A program made the translations under genes and the position numbers. The notes below the pieces were generated by a model. That model saw only the letters and a list, made by a program, of their open reading frames with translations, was not told where the DNA came from and ran no database searches. A stretch of 64,000 bases of DNA, from NCBI GenBank assembly GCA_022494885.1, contig JAGVSM010001430.1, positions 297,846-361,845 on the forward strand. Direction: 5' to 3'. Origin of the DNA: Micrasema longulum. Its lineage: Eukaryota > Arthropoda > Insecta > Trichoptera > Brachycentridae. Position 1 is the first letter of the stretch; each line of letters begins with the position of its first letter. Of the stretch, positions 11,205-22,068 are shown one piece after another.

Positions 11205-11447
11205 ATCATCATTCCCTTTCCGCACCTAATAGTGCATAGGGCACTGCATCGGTACACAAATCGCAGCGTATCTTGATCGGTTTTGTTACATAAAGGTAAG
11301 ATGATTAGTCTAACGCTTCAGGACTATGAAATATTCTAGTGTGATAACATCCTTTTAAATTAATGTTTCATATCAACCATGTCGGAAATCGAACCCGAGA
11401 CCTCTTGCATGGCAAGGTAACGCGCTGACCCTTACACCACGAGCAAT
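11205..11447 (-). mobile_element. tRNA-derived SINE, family B
   Basis: On the minus strand the head carries an A-box-like TGGTGTAAGGGTCAGCGC and a B-box-like GGGTTCGATTTCC. It is followed by a conserved body (GAAACATTAA, CTAGAATATTTCATAGTCC, CATCTTACC) and a tail with GCAGTGCCCTATGCAC and GGAAAGGGAATGATGAT. The same body occurs at 13.5, 17.8, 27.5 and 48.5 kb. The element is about 240 bp and is the most complete family B copy here. Confidence 0.75.
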
Positions 11448-11484
11448 GCATGTGAGATTTAATCGACGAATATCTTTAAATTGA

Positions 11485-11610
11485 TCGATTTCGGGTGAGA
11501 ACACAAAAATTAAAATGGAATTTTTCTTAAGCCTGGGTGTTCTGTGATGTAATTCACCAATGTAATTGGGCCTCCTGGTCTGTTGTAGTGCAAAAATAAA
11601 TTAATTAATT
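11485..11610 (+). mobile_element. SINE family G, body only
   Basis: The stretch from TTTCGGGTGAGAACACAAAA through AAGCCTGGGTGTTCTGTGAT to GGCCTCCTGGTCTGTTGTAG matches the reverse complement of the family G SINE at 40.55-40.67 kb. The tRNA-like head is missing except for its last bases, so this copy is truncated. An AT-rich tail follows. Confidence 0.65.
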
Positions 11611-12555
11611 GTATGTTTTCCAGCATGTATGTTTATTGAATTACCTTACAAAATTCAATTGAATAAATAAATACATTTTTAAAACTTTTGAAACCATAGT
11701 CTTCTTCGTTGAAAACGTTTTACTTTAGAATATTAAACATAATCAAACAAAATAGTTTATAACAGCGAGTCATAAAAAATACAGTGATTATGGAATAGCA
11801 AATCAAAAAAATTATTGTAACGTTGGGATAAATCCAATAAATCTTTTATATGATAAAAACATCATAAAAGAATGCCAGGGAACTACTTTGTCCGATACCG
11901 ACATAAATTTTTAATTTAATTTATTTCCATTGTATTTGTTAAAAGCGTGGGCGTATTGACATAAAGATTAGATATATATTTATGGTATCGTTATTTTATT
12001 GCTTGAACTGGAAAAAGTCTTTTAAAGTTGACAGTTAGTAGAGTGTTTTTACGTACCTGCCATGTGTATTTTAAATTCATCTCTTTGATTATAAAAAACA
12101 CTCGCTCACACCTGCGGAAAATTGATTTGTTTATAAATTCACAATTTTTTAAATGAAGAATATAAAATGTATTTTTTAACATTCAGGTAAGAAAGAATCT
12201 AAAATAAACACCCTCTTATGTTTTTAAGAAAACCGACAGTTATTTTTTTAAGACTCTTAACCAATTTTCAGTCGACCTTATCTTCTTCTATTTTTCCTTT
12301 TTACTCTTTGCTCTCCCTAGAACCCATTTTTCACCCTCGTTTTCTACACTGACCCCCTCTCTATTGTGTGTTTTTTAAGGTTTTATTTATAGGTATATTT
12401 TATAAAGATTCGTTAAAAGTAGCCGTAAATATTTTTTTTTTTTATAATCTGTTTTTTTTAAAATTAAAACTAAAAATCTATCATTATTTCTGTAACTGCG
12501 CCATGTGGTGCACTTAAAAATAAATATTTTACTCAATGGCTTCGATCAATTGTTT
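11611..12555. other. AT-rich stretch without features
   Basis: Pyrimidine-rich patches occur around 12270-12360. No gene or repeat is supported. Confidence 0.5.
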
Positions 12556-12660
12556 TTAGGCGTTGCCGAGTAGGTGAAATGGTTTAGCTCAATGAATTTC
12601 ACCACCTGATAAAGGTTTCAGCTCCTATACTTCACAAAAGTCAACTTTAAAAGCCCAACC
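12556..12660 (-). repeat. Family E internal segment
   Basis: This is the reverse complement of the internal part of the 10.6 kb element. Shared words include AGGCGTTGCC, GATAAAGGTTTCAGCTCC and ACAAAAGTCAAC. The outer GCAACAGAG ends are absent. Confidence 0.6.
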
Positions 12661-12997
12661 CACTTACCCGGATCTGTGTAAAGGGTCTTGTGGTCTTTTT
12701 TTTTGATCCGCACATGTCACATACATATTTTCTTAGCTGTAATGAATTTTTTTAAAATTTTATTTTTTAATCTTTGTTAACAAAATACTGTTTTTTTAGA
12801 ATTTTAATTTACTGCTTTCAAAGCCCCTAACGCCGTCAAATCCACCAAAATATAAACAGTCAATTTGTCTGTAACCTTCAATCTAATTTTCCCAATTCTG
12901 ACGGTGATATGGTATGTTAGTTCATTAGCTTGCTAGTAAACCGGAGGAAACAAGTCTGATCGAGAGAACCAGAACCGTTATTGCACTTAAGTAAACA
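12661..12997. other. AT-rich stretch without features
   Basis: Nothing is supported. Confidence 0.5.
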
Positions 12998-13132
12998 AAT
13001 GGAAGAGTTAAGGAATTTTATATGTTTAAACATAGGCACAGTGGCAGTGTTAGGCAGTGTTGAAAGTGGCCACTAAATCAGCCAGCCATTTTTCCTTCTC
13101 GTTGTTAAATGTTAAACTTCTCTGTTGCAACA
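12998..13132 (-). mobile_element. Family E terminal module
   Basis: On the minus strand it reads GTTGCAACAGAGAAG, then AATGGCTGGCTGA, TTAGTGGCCACTTT, GCCTATGTTTAAACAT and finally a TTAACTCTTCCATTT end. This matches the outer module of family E copies at 10.6 and 21.8 kb. It is non-coding and diverged. Confidence 0.6.
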
Positions 13133-13144
13133 AATCGAGATTAA

Positions 13145-13215
13145 TATTTCTTATTCACTTTCCCAAGAATCGAACCCGGAACTTCAAAGATGATAGGTGA
13201 ATACGCCAACCACAA
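13145..13215 (-). repeat. tRNA-derived SINE head
   Basis: The minus strand carries a B box GGGTTCGATTC about 45 bases after an A-box-like TTGTGGTTGGCG. The preceding text differs from families A, B and G, so this may be a family C relative or a separate head. Confidence 0.45.
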
Positions 13216-13487
13216 TGAGGCAGACTTATCTCCTCCCGATTATCTTTTTCGGGATTTTCACCTTAGAGTGAGGACTCAAAAACGCTTTTCTTAGACTCTG
13301 ATTATTTTTTTTTCAAAATTGGATTCTTCAGGTAAACAATATATTCAGTAAAATTACAGTTGAGTTCAACATTAAAGAAAGGTAAATTCTTTATTTTGCT
13401 CTTCTGATGCTATAAATGTATTTGTTAAAAATATATATGCACACTAACTGACAACAACTCTTTTACATAACTTGAGCTGAGTTTATC
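13216..13487. other. AT-rich stretch
   Basis: No supported feature. Confidence 0.5.
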
Positions 13488-13675
13488 ATCATTCTTATCA
13501 CTTTTTTGTACCTAATGCTGCATTGGGCACTGCATTGGCCCACAAACCGCAGCGTTAGATTATTAGTCTTATCAGGTGCCAGTCCAGGGTTTATAAAATT
13601 TCCAGTTTAAAAAATCTTTAAAATGTAATCTTTCATGACAATCATATCGGAAATCGAACCCAAGACTACAAAGGG
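13488..13675 (-). mobile_element. SINE family B, partial copy
   Basis: Tail and body words match the 11.2 kb copy: CACTTTTTTGTACCTAATGC, GCATTGGGCACTGCATTGG, ATTAGTCTTATC, CAGTCCAGGG, and the B-box side AAATCGAACCCAAGAC at the right end. The A-box half of the head is lost, replaced by AT-rich DNA. Confidence 0.6.
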
Positions 13676-15018
13676 GACAAGATGTTCATTAAAAAATATT
13701 ATGTATACGATGTAACTACTCATAAATAGTATTATATTTTGTCTAGAGATAATTCATTCGAATGAAAATATTTGTGCAATAAACCTGTGCCCCCTTTCCC
13801 GTAATTATAATCTAAATGTCCATCTCTATTATTAATGGAATACCGGAAACCAATGATACATTCAATAATTTATTCGATTTCTAACCATTCCATAGGAAAT
13901 TCTTTCGATTGTTTTTATAATTTTATTATAATGCATTATTTAAAATCGTGTTTTTTTTCAAGGATTATAAATTGTGCGTTTGTAATATTTTTTTAATATA
14001 CCAAAAATGTATTTCATGATCCCCTTGAAAATCCTTTTTCATTAAAATTTTAGATTAGTTTTTCTGCAAATCACTAAATTATAACACACTTCATATAAAT
14101 ACCCGTAGACTGCAACGGCTAGAACTTAAACTAGTATTAATGTGATTAAATGAATGTTTTAATGTGATCTTTCAACAATAAACCCATAGATCTATTCTGG
14201 CATACTTTGGTACAAGCAATTAAGTCGAGACTTTTACGAGTTGTGTCTTTTGATTCCAGCGGAGGGCGGGGAAGGGGTCCGCTACCGCCTGCAATACGTC
14301 ACCCAGCGGGGATCGCTCCCGTAACACGATACTGCCCCATCTTATTTTGTTTTTTTATTTATTTTATGTTACTTTTGTTTTATTCCGATCTCTATCGACT
14401 CGATAGAAGTGGAATGGAAGTATTATTTATTCGTTTATTGTGATGTCAGCATATAATTTACACGCATTTGAATAGAAAATGTATGTTTTATCATAATAAA
14501 ACAATGCAAAAATAGATTGAATATTAAATACAACGATCACATAATATTTACACGTAACTTAAAGTTCAATTCATCGATTCAACAGATCACAGATTCAGGT
14601 GGTATAAGAAAAAAAATATGTCGTATTTGAATCACGATTTTTAAATTAAATAAAACCCCCTCCTACTCTCCGCAATAGTACACATATAATGTAAATTTTT
14701 ATTTTTTAATAGAATTTATAACGATTTCTTTTTTGTATTATGATTTTGTCTATTTGCAAAAAATAAATAAATTAATGTGATTGTATTAAAAATAAATTAA
14801 ATAAAAACACCTTTGTTTATATTTTTTAATATGCATCATCTCAAATAGAACGGTTTGAGTATGTGGGTTGAAATTTCTTTAAGCAATATAAGCCTTTATA
14901 GTTATAAAACTAAGAAGTATATTTAGGTTTAAAGAAAATAAATATTAATAATAAAAAATAACGCATGCTTGAATAATTATATTTATACTTTATTGTTTTA
15001 TCTCCACCATCTCCCCCT
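13676..15018. other. AT-rich; short GC-rich patch at 14.25 kb
   Basis: At 14245-14340 a GC-rich segment (GAGGGCGGGGAAGGGGTCCG, CCCAGCGGGGATCGC) interrupts otherwise AT-rich DNA. The enclosing 78-codon frame has no recognised domain. It might be a transposon 3' end, but I found no second copy in the window. Confidence 0.4.
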
Positions 15019-15305
15019 CCTAAAACTCTGCGACCTAGAGTATGCCGATGATGCGGTTAAAATCGACGATCCAGTCGGGAATCTTCAGGTCACTGTAGAT
15101 AAGCTAAATAGGTACTCCGCGTGCATGGGTTTAAAAATCAATATTGCTAAAACCCATGTACTGTGTAATACTTCGTGCCTTGACGCTTAAAATTCCCTGA
15201 CTTTGACAGTCAGGAAATTTCAACAAAACCAAATCATCGAAAGGGTCGAGAGTTTTAAATACCGGAGAGTAAATGTTACAAAAAATGGCAGCAAAAAGAA
15301 TGACT
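15019..15305 (+). pseudogene. LINE reverse transcriptase fragment (YADD region)
   Basis: The frame reads 'LEYADDAVKID', the catalytic Y-A-D-D box of a non-LTR reverse transcriptase, followed by 'GLKINIAKTHVLCNT' (the usual L-x-IN-x-x-KT-x-V segment). After a stop at about 15190 the same frame resumes with 'IERVESFKYRRVNVTKNG', the thumb motif that in relatives reads VE-x-FKYLG-x-x-IT-x-DG. Everything upstream of the palm centre and downstream of the thumb is missing. It is clearly a dead fragment of an RTE/CR1-type element. Confidence 0.75.
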
Positions 15306-15374
15306 AAAATCAGATGTTAATTAAACAAATAATTTGATTAATTAAAATCTTGTTTAAAACAAAATACCTTTTGC

Positions 15375-15495
15375 AATTTATTGCAACAGAGCTGGAAAAC
15401 ATTTTTGAGAAGAGAATATGGAAGTTTTGGCATTGATAAGGTCTATGGCATATCATTAGCTGTTTTATGTAGCCACTTAACAGTGTGTTAAATGG
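15375..15495 (+). mobile_element. Family E terminal module
   Basis: TTGCAACAGAGCTGGAAAAC, GAGAAGAGAATATGG, GGCATTGATAAGG, ATCATTAGCTG and TAGCCACTTAACAGTGTGTT follow the family E order with substitutions. It has no partner arm nearby. Confidence 0.6.
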
Positions 15496-15847
15496 CTAAA
15501 TAAACACAAACAGGCAAAAAAATAGAGACAAATCAATAATTTTTTTATATATATTTATTTATTCACCTTTTTGTGTATAATGAAAAGTGTATATTGGCAG
15601 GCTTTTTGCCAAATGGTAGTTTCTTTCAACCAGCATATAAAACTTAAATTGTATTAGTTAATTAAGAAAAAAAAAATTAATTGTGTAATTTAAGTTACAA
15701 AACATATTCAGTATTTTTTTTAATTTTAATTAAAGTCATTCAAAGATAATAATAACTGTATTTGTTTATAAATTGCCTTATATCATTACTAAAACTAAAT
15801 GTGAAATAGGAATAAAAAGGAAAGATGAAAGGAGAAAGGAAGATAGA
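15496..15847. other. AT-rich stretch, probable LINE 3' UTR
   Basis: This lies immediately downstream, on the minus strand, of the LINE C-terminus at 15848-16075. It has runs of A and T but no clear tail repeat. Confidence 0.35.
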
Positions 15848-16075
15848 TTAAGGAAGAGAAACGAAATGTTTCTTCAGACACGATTTAAACAGAAATACTA
15901 TAGAAACATCTTTGATAGTTGATAGGAGATGATTCCACAGTTGAGGCGCATGGACACTATATGAGTTGGAAAAGAAAAAGGAATTTTGAAGGGGTATTAA
16001 GAGGACGCTTAGAGAATTAGAACGAATAGCTAAACCTTGAACTGATAACTGGTGCGTTAGGACTATGAAGTACAA
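15848..16075 (-). pseudogene. Jockey/CR1-like LINE ORF2 C-terminus
   Basis: Minus-strand translation gives 'NSYSVHAPQLWNHLLSTI', then 'VFLFKSCLKKHF', the standard end of Jockey/CR1-like ORF2 proteins (Y-x-x-R-x-x-x-LWN-x-LP-x-x-I, followed by FK-x-x-LK-x-HL). About 75 residues remain. Upstream (higher coordinates) no reverse transcriptase motifs continue, so the copy is 5'-truncated. It stands between family E modules and AT-rich DNA. Confidence 0.7.
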
Positions 16076-17209
16076 TGAACTATCTACGATGAGTGGAATA
16101 TCTTAAGTATGTAAAAAAATCACTGCTTTGGTGGAATAATTCAAGGCGAAAATTCGGGAATACGTATGTAAGTCAAACTGAGTTTTCTCCTAACAGCTAA
16201 TATTAACTAATATCAACTTTTAATAACTTAATATTTATCCAGAAAATTTATTGAGAAAATATGTATTTCAATTATTTGAAATATTTTAACGCTTTTAATT
16301 TTATTTATTTCATCGGGAAACTCATTGTGCAATTTTAAACCCCTGTACAGTGAGTTATGAGAGTCTGTTTTGCTTCTCTTTAGTAATCGTCTCATTTTTA
16401 TTTCTAGTTTATATGCATGGCATTATGTTTAAAATGTTTTTTTTTGTTCTCTGCCTACAATTAATTAGTAAAAATGCTACATTGATAAAATACTGCAACA
16501 GTTAGATCGTTACCGTAATAAACATGAAATGTGCTGTTATTATAAAATATTGTATTTCAATTTATAGTCGTAATAATTATGAACATAATAATGAAACCAT
16601 TTCTACAAATAAATACTGATAGGATATAATTACGTTTGAATAATAATGAAATTTAAAAACTTCAAAAACATGGGTGCACTCCATAATATAATCATCTCAG
16701 CTCAATTATTTCTCAATGTTTTATATGTAAATTACGAAGACTGAAAAAAGCAGAGAAATTAACATATTCAAATAGAATTATTATTTATTTAACAAATCTA
16801 ATTTAAATAATAGATCTTCCGTCCAAATATTCAACAGATGCTTTTGGATCAGTTTTATAAGTAAAGCCCAATTTAATTTTAATTGAATATCTTTCAGAAA
16901 TTATTTAAAAATAATTTTGAATCCCTAATAGATTAGAGATGTTATGGATATATTCGGTTAGCGACATTAAATAAATTTAACGAATAACAAACTAATCGAT
17001 TGTTTTAACAACCGATTATATATAAAAACCTTTTTTTTTCATACTGCATTGGTTACATATGTATTTTAAATCTATTTACATAATAAAATTTTGCATTCAA
17101 AGATAAGCGCACGTTTAAAAAAATATATATATTCATCAAATTGCGTAACATTTGTCCAGACTAGTATTAATTAATTATGAGGAAATAATGCAAAAACAAA
17201 AAAAAAGAA
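16076..17209. other. AT-rich stretch without features
   Basis: No supported feature on either strand. Confidence 0.55.
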
Positions 17210-17460
17210 GATGTTTTCAGAATAGAGTATAGGAGTCTAAACATTAACAGGGCTGTTCGTTTTAAAAAATGTTTTCTGGTGTTTCCTAGTAGATGATTAA
17301 CTTTACCAGATGAGCCTTATTCACATCAGGAACGGATTTAATTTTTTTTCAAGAATGGTGAATATGGCACAGTATATAAAACGATAACTTAAATCTGCCA
17401 AAGCCATGTCTCAAGCCTTTTTACCTTTTCAAAATATTCTCCCCCTTTGTTGCTTTATAC
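17210..17460. mobile_element. Family E foldback copy (diverged)
   Basis: The left half (GATGTTTTCAGAATAGAG, AGTCTAAACATTAACAGGGC, TTTCCTAGTAGATGATT) is in plus orientation. The right half (CTGCCAAAGCCATGTCTCAAG, CCCCCTTTGTTGC) is in minus orientation. Together they have the two-armed organisation of the 21.8 kb copy but are more diverged. Confidence 0.5.
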
Positions 17461-17552
17461 TAGGTCACTCTTGATCTCCCTAGGAAATGGAATACGATCT
17501 TTTTAAAAAATTTTTTTTTTTAAAAACTTGAAACACTCAACATAGTTTTTAT

Positions 17553-17710
17553 TGAGTTATAGTCCAATGACTAGTGTTACGGACTCGTGGATCAGAGGCC
17601 CGATGTTTAAATCTCTTTCTACAACATCTTGATTCCTGTTTTCTGATATTGATTTATTTCAAAGTCATTTAAAATGGTCCAGAAAATTGATATTTGGGTA
17701 AATCATAGCA
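17553..17710 (+). mobile_element. SINE family A, diverged copy
   Basis: GAGTTATAGTCC, TGACTAGTGTTACGGACTCG, TGGATCAGAGGCCCGATG and a decayed B box (TGTTTAAATCTC) are followed by the family A body (TTGATTCC, AAATGGTCCAGAAAATTG, ATTTGGGTAAATC). Confidence 0.6.
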
Positions 17711-17754
17711 CCGTTAATATTTTTTTGACTGTAAGTAAATTAATAAATTGTTTT

Positions 17755-17910
17755 TACACTAGAAAATTTCATAGTTCTTGGACTGGTGTCTGAAGAGTAA
17801 GACTAATCATCTTACATACATGTAACGAAAAAAATAATCAAGATAGACTGCAATTGGTGTATCAATGCAGTGCCCTATGCACCATTAGATGCAGAAAGGG
17901 AATGATGATA
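17755..17910 (+). mobile_element. SINE family B, body and tail
   Basis: AAATTTCATAGTTCTTGGAC, AATCATCTTACATACATG, CAAGATAGACTGC and GCAGTGCCCTATGCACCATT, ending GAAAGGGAATGATGATAT, match the 11.2 kb family B copy in the opposite orientation. The tRNA head is absent. Confidence 0.65.
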
Positions 17911-19066
17911 TACAATAAATAATATTGCCAAAATGTATATACATATTTTGTTGATCTTGCTAACATAATCGGTTAGATATAGAATAAACCTATTGTTTTT
18001 AAATAACTGGTTCGAACGATCATGTTACGCGCATCTCTTATTAGGTTCAAATTATCGAACAGTCATTTAGAATTTCTCTAGCATAGATAGAAGAAAGAGT
18101 TTAAACTTGTTTATGGAAATTTTAAACCCTTTGAATAAAAAAGATAAGCGACATTTTACTGTTTTTATAGACAGATTACCCGCGCAGGTGCTCGTCTACA
18201 GAAGTGCCTCGAGTCAATGAAACAACACCTACGTGTTTTTTTTAAAAGATAACCAACCTTTGGTTTTCAATCCTTTTCTTCGGCACTATTTTTTTTTATT
18301 AACTCTTGTAAGGCTATGATGTCACCCTAGTCTACATACAATACGAGACTCAATATATCTCTCTAATTTTTTTAAATGACTAGGTTGTATTTTTTGCAAT
18401 CTTCAAATATACTTTTTTACACTGGATTTGGGAAATAAAATTTGTATAGTGACGTCAATACAAGAGTGACCATGAAGATAGAAATCATATCAAGAAGAAC
18501 AGAGACACTGTTTTGTGGTCAATGTTTGCGATAAAAGAGTCGGTAGTTAAAAAAGATGGGGGATTTTAAATTTATTTTGCGATGACAGGGCTAAATTTAA
18601 TGTAAATTTTTATAACTTATGAAAAAAGAATTATTTAACGCTAGGTCTTCGTGTTTTTTTTTTAATGTCCGAACTAAATATTCCATTTTTTGTTGGTGGT
18701 TCAAGATGTTCCAACATCACCCCGTGAAAAGATTTTTTTACTACAGTCTTTTAAAAGCTAAAAACATTATAGTGTAATCACTCCCTTTTCCGTAAGAATA
18801 ATACAGATGGTATTTTCAATCAATCTAAAACTGCCGTGTTTGCGTTATTACTTTGCTACAAATAACCGATTTACTTCAATAAAATCAATGTCTCGTATTC
18901 TTGTTCTCCCTACTCCAAAATTGAAACAATTTTTTTATTTATTTAGAAAACTTTCTTTGTCAACAAGTTTTGTCCGAAGCCTTTTGAAAGTTTTAAAACG
19001 GTCCTAGCTCCTATTAAAGACAATTTGTAAAAAAATAAATAATAGAGACACACCAACGGTAGACTT
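17911..19066. other. AT-rich stretch without features
   Basis: Nothing is supported up to the target site of the next LINE. The ORF at 18807-19007 has no domain. Confidence 0.5.
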
Positions 19067-19593
19067 TCGCTTCAAGCTCTCAGAGATCGATAGCTGCCCA
19101 TGCGACGATGAAACTCCTCAAGATGTCCCTCACCTGTTGATGCATTGCCCTTTTTTCAGCTTTCAAAGACAACAGCTGGAGGCGCGATGCAGAGGCCTGG
19201 GTAAAGATCTATGCGACATCCCATCGGTGATAGGTAACAAAGAACTCACACGAGAGGAAGTATCATACATGAAAAATATAGCGCAGGAAATTGGTAAAAT
19301 AAACCAAAGTAGAGAACAAAATGCCGAACACTCCTCTAGTGGAACGGAAGGCCTGTTGACTACTGCCAACAGGCTGGCTTCTTCTGAAGAGTTTTAAGTG
19401 GTTTCCTTTCCACGTGATCAAATGCTGAGAAGTTCCTGACTAGCCCACATTAATACATCCCTCCTGATCCCAATAGTTTAAATAAATTTTAAGATATTTA
19501 ATTGCAGAAAAATCCACCATTTGAAATATAAACATTGTTTATTATAAGCAAGGTAAATAATAAAGCAACTCCCATATAAAAAAAAAAAAAAAA
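19067..19593 (+). mobile_element. 5'-truncated LINE, ORF2 C-terminus with CCHC motif
   Basis: The open frame runs from about 19068 to the stop at 19395-19397. It contains a zinc-knuckle-like C-x1-C-x9-H-x4-C ('SCPCDDETPQDVPHLLMHC', residues encoded around 19091-19147), as found after the RNase H/RT region of R1-, I- and Jockey-like ORF2 proteins. A 3' UTR of about 180 bp follows, then an oligo-A tail at 19578-19593. The 12-bp sequence AACGGTAGACTT lies both just before the element (19055-19066) and just after the tail (19594-19605), a target-site duplication. This is a well-defined target-primed insertion truncated at its 5' end. Confidence 0.85.
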
Positions 19594-20189
19594 AACGGTA
19601 GACTTCTATAGTGTGTGAAAAATAATTAATCTAGTGCCCATATCTAGAGTAGAAATATATGATAACATTTTTAAGAAGAAAAGTCAGACTGCGCATGCTT
19701 TTAGTGTTAATATTATTTACTGTATAAGGTAGGTTCCGTCTAACTACTCTAACCATTGTATAGTATGAAGATCTGGTGGGACAATCGGCTGTGGTTTTGT
19801 TGAGAAACTTCTCCGCATTTACCTTAGAAGAGGAAACTACAAAAAACCTATTTCGGAGAAGCAGGACTGCTGACAGACATCAACACCTCAACAGATTTTC
19901 CGTTCCAGTTAGAAATTTGTCAGCAATTTTTGTCATGTTTATTTCAATTATTGTCTTTATTATGTTTACCATGTAAGTCGTTACGACTTATTACGGTTTT
20001 TGTTATTCAGACTTTTACATGCTCTAATGCTTCAGCAAATGAGGAACATCTTGGGGTGTTTTAACATCACATGGACAGCTATTGATTTCTGAGAGCTTGA
20101 AGCGGTAAAAGCATCTCATTGAATCACCGTCGCGTATTAAACTCATTAGCGTCTCCTAGGTAAATACAATAATACAGTACTGAAAAACC
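19594..20189. other. Intergenic stretch
   Basis: Begins with the downstream target-site copy. A 66-codon frame at 19776-19976 ('RFSVPVRNLSAIF') faintly recalls LINE C-termini, but I cannot support it. Confidence 0.4.
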
Positions 20190-21141
20190 CTTTTTTTTTT
20201 GCTACAAAATGAATGACCAGAATCTGATACGAACATCGAATGTTAAGGATTTGGGCGTTAGATTTGTGAGCACCCTGACATTTTATGAATACATAGAGAC
20301 AATCAGTGGTAATGCATTGAAGATGTTAAAATTTGTTCTGCGTACTGTCAGGGTTTTCGAAAATACCCGCGTACTAACGAGAGTGCCTCGACGATTTGGG
20401 GGCCACATGAACTGAAGTACTCTCTTATGATAGAGTAAATCCAAAAGAAGTTTCTGAGATATCTCTACATGAGACAGGGTCTGGACTTTTTTGGTTTAAG
20501 TTTACAACGATTTAAACGAGCACTAAATAAATAGTCCAGATCTTGTCTCGATGTCCCTTATGTTTATCAATGCTTCTTTCTTTTTTCTTTAAATGTTTTA
20601 AACTACTCTTTTATTGTAATATTTAAACCTTATAAATTGTATACATGGACAATGTCCGTTAATAAATAAATAAATAAATAAATAAATGAGAGAGTGCGGG
20701 TATTATTCTTGGCTCTACCCGACCGAGTTTCTCCAGGGTATGCTCGGCTACAACAAATTAAAGACTAGAAGAAATGTGTATTTGACTACACATTTTTATC
20801 GATTGTTGCGCGGTATGATAGATAATTTTGAGATTATGATGAGCATTGGTTTGTATGTTCCTGATAATTACCTAAGACAGCGTCAGCATAGATTGTTTCA
20901 TATTTCGATATATAGGACCAACCTGCCTATTGTTATGCCTGTTGGAAGGGCTACCGCTATGCTGAACAACATCGCTCTGGATATTGATCTGTTTCATGTA
21001 TCCGAAGGGATTTTCCAGAGCAGGATTCTCCTACTACTTTGACATGAGTCTCTTTCGTGTATTTTTTTCTTTTTTATAATATGTACGTATGTAATATATG
21101 TTTTTAATGTATATATTATTTTAAAAATAAATAAATAAATT
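20190..21141 (+). mobile_element. Jockey/CR1-like LINE 3' copy, interrupted
   Basis: This is closely related, at the nucleotide level, to the LINE at 63.48-64.0 kb. It starts in the T-rich run before GCTACAAAATGAATGACC, loses 36 nt relative to that copy around 20375, and gains a TAA codon near 20434 (GAGTAAATCC against GAGAAAATCC). A foreign insert occupies 20469-20686. The C-terminal frame resumes at 20687-21042 ('ECGYYSWLYPTEFLQGML' onward) and stops there. A short 3' UTR ends in an AAATAAATAAATAAA tail near 21125-21141. Because the 63 kb copy runs off the window, this copy supplies the family's 3' end. Confidence 0.8.
20469..20686 (+). mobile_element. Second LINE 3' end nested in the first
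   Basis: Relative to the 63.8 kb copy, about 218 bp is inserted at CTCTACATGAGA. The insert encodes a short tail 'LSLQRFKRALNK' then stop, similar to the last residues of another Jockey-like ORF2. It has a short 3' UTR and a (TAAA)n tail at 20662-20686. ATGAGA occurs on both sides, consistent with a 6-bp target duplication. It belongs to a different family from its host. Confidence 0.7.
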
Positions 21142-21709
21142 AAAATGAATTGAGAAATAAAAAAACTGTTTTTTCCTTGAATTAACATACACTACAAATA
21201 TTTTTTTTTTAAACATTAGAATAGAGAAGAATAAGTTCTCACTTTTTCTGATAGATGGTGTTATCTTTGACTTTTTATATCTGGAAATACTACAGCAAAC
21301 TCCATCATTAATTCGAATGAAAGTCTAATATGTAATCCGCCGAAATATTAATAACTTGAAAGTAAATTAGTTAAGACACGCTTACAGAGGTTTTGCCACT
21401 TTGAAGTAAGAATGGGACGGGCATAAGGACCGGGAACTGCCATCAGAGAGCCGATGCTACGCCCGCTATCTCAGAATCAGGACTTTTTAGTAATAAGACG
21501 TAATATTATGAATAAACTCGGTATCCACAAACTACCGAATTTTCATTAGCCACGTAAATGTGTAACAGAGAGATATTTTTTTCAAAGCGTTAAATTTGCT
21601 CGAATATTAAAAGAAAAATATTGAAATTTTGTGAAGATTGTAAGTTAAACAGTGCGATAAAATCTCACCTACACCAAAAAAAGTATTATTTGTTTATTTT
21701 ACAAAAATC
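21142..21709. other. AT-rich; GC-richer patch at 21.40-21.48 kb
   Basis: No gene. The patch (GGACGGGCATAAGGACCGGG, CGATGCTACGCCCGC) is unassigned. Confidence 0.4.
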
Positions 21710-21789
21710 AACACTACAGACAATATTTTGAGTTTGTCAAAATTTTTGTAGACAAAAACTGAATTCAACTCCCTGAGGAGTTGTTTATA

Positions 21790-22055
21790 TTAACATATTA
21801 CAACAGAGATGAAGAACATTTAAGAGAAGGTAATATAGAAGTCTAAGCATCTACAGAGCTTATGACCTGTCAATGGCTGGTTTAAGTGGCCACTTTACAC
21901 ACTGTGTAACACTCACCATTCTGCCCATATTTTAACATCTATATTCCCTCAATTCTTTCATCTGTTGATGTAGACCTTATATCGTTGACCTTTAGATTCC
22001 TAGACTTATTATTACCTTATCTTAAATGTTCTTCATCTCTGTTGTAATATGTTAA
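21790..22055. mobile_element. Foldback MITE of family E with 45-bp TIRs
   Basis: TTAACATATTACAACAGAGA begins the left terminal inverted repeat (21790-21834). Its reverse complement ends the element at 22010-22055, with about one mismatch in 45 bp. The interior carries the family E landmarks (CTACAGAGCTTATGACC, TGGCTGGTTTAAGTGGCC, ACACACTGTGTAACACTC, CATCTGTTGATG). There is no transposase. A 15-bp direct repeat, AACACTACAGACAAT, lies at 21710-21724 and 22054-22068, overlapping the right end, so the inserted unit may include 65 extra bases on the left. Confidence 0.85.
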
Positions 22056-22068
22056 CACTACAGACAAT

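Noticed and set aside
19776..19976. 66-codon ORF ending in a hydrophobic segment
   Set aside because: A faint likeness to LINE C-termini was not enough to call, and no 3' tail follows.
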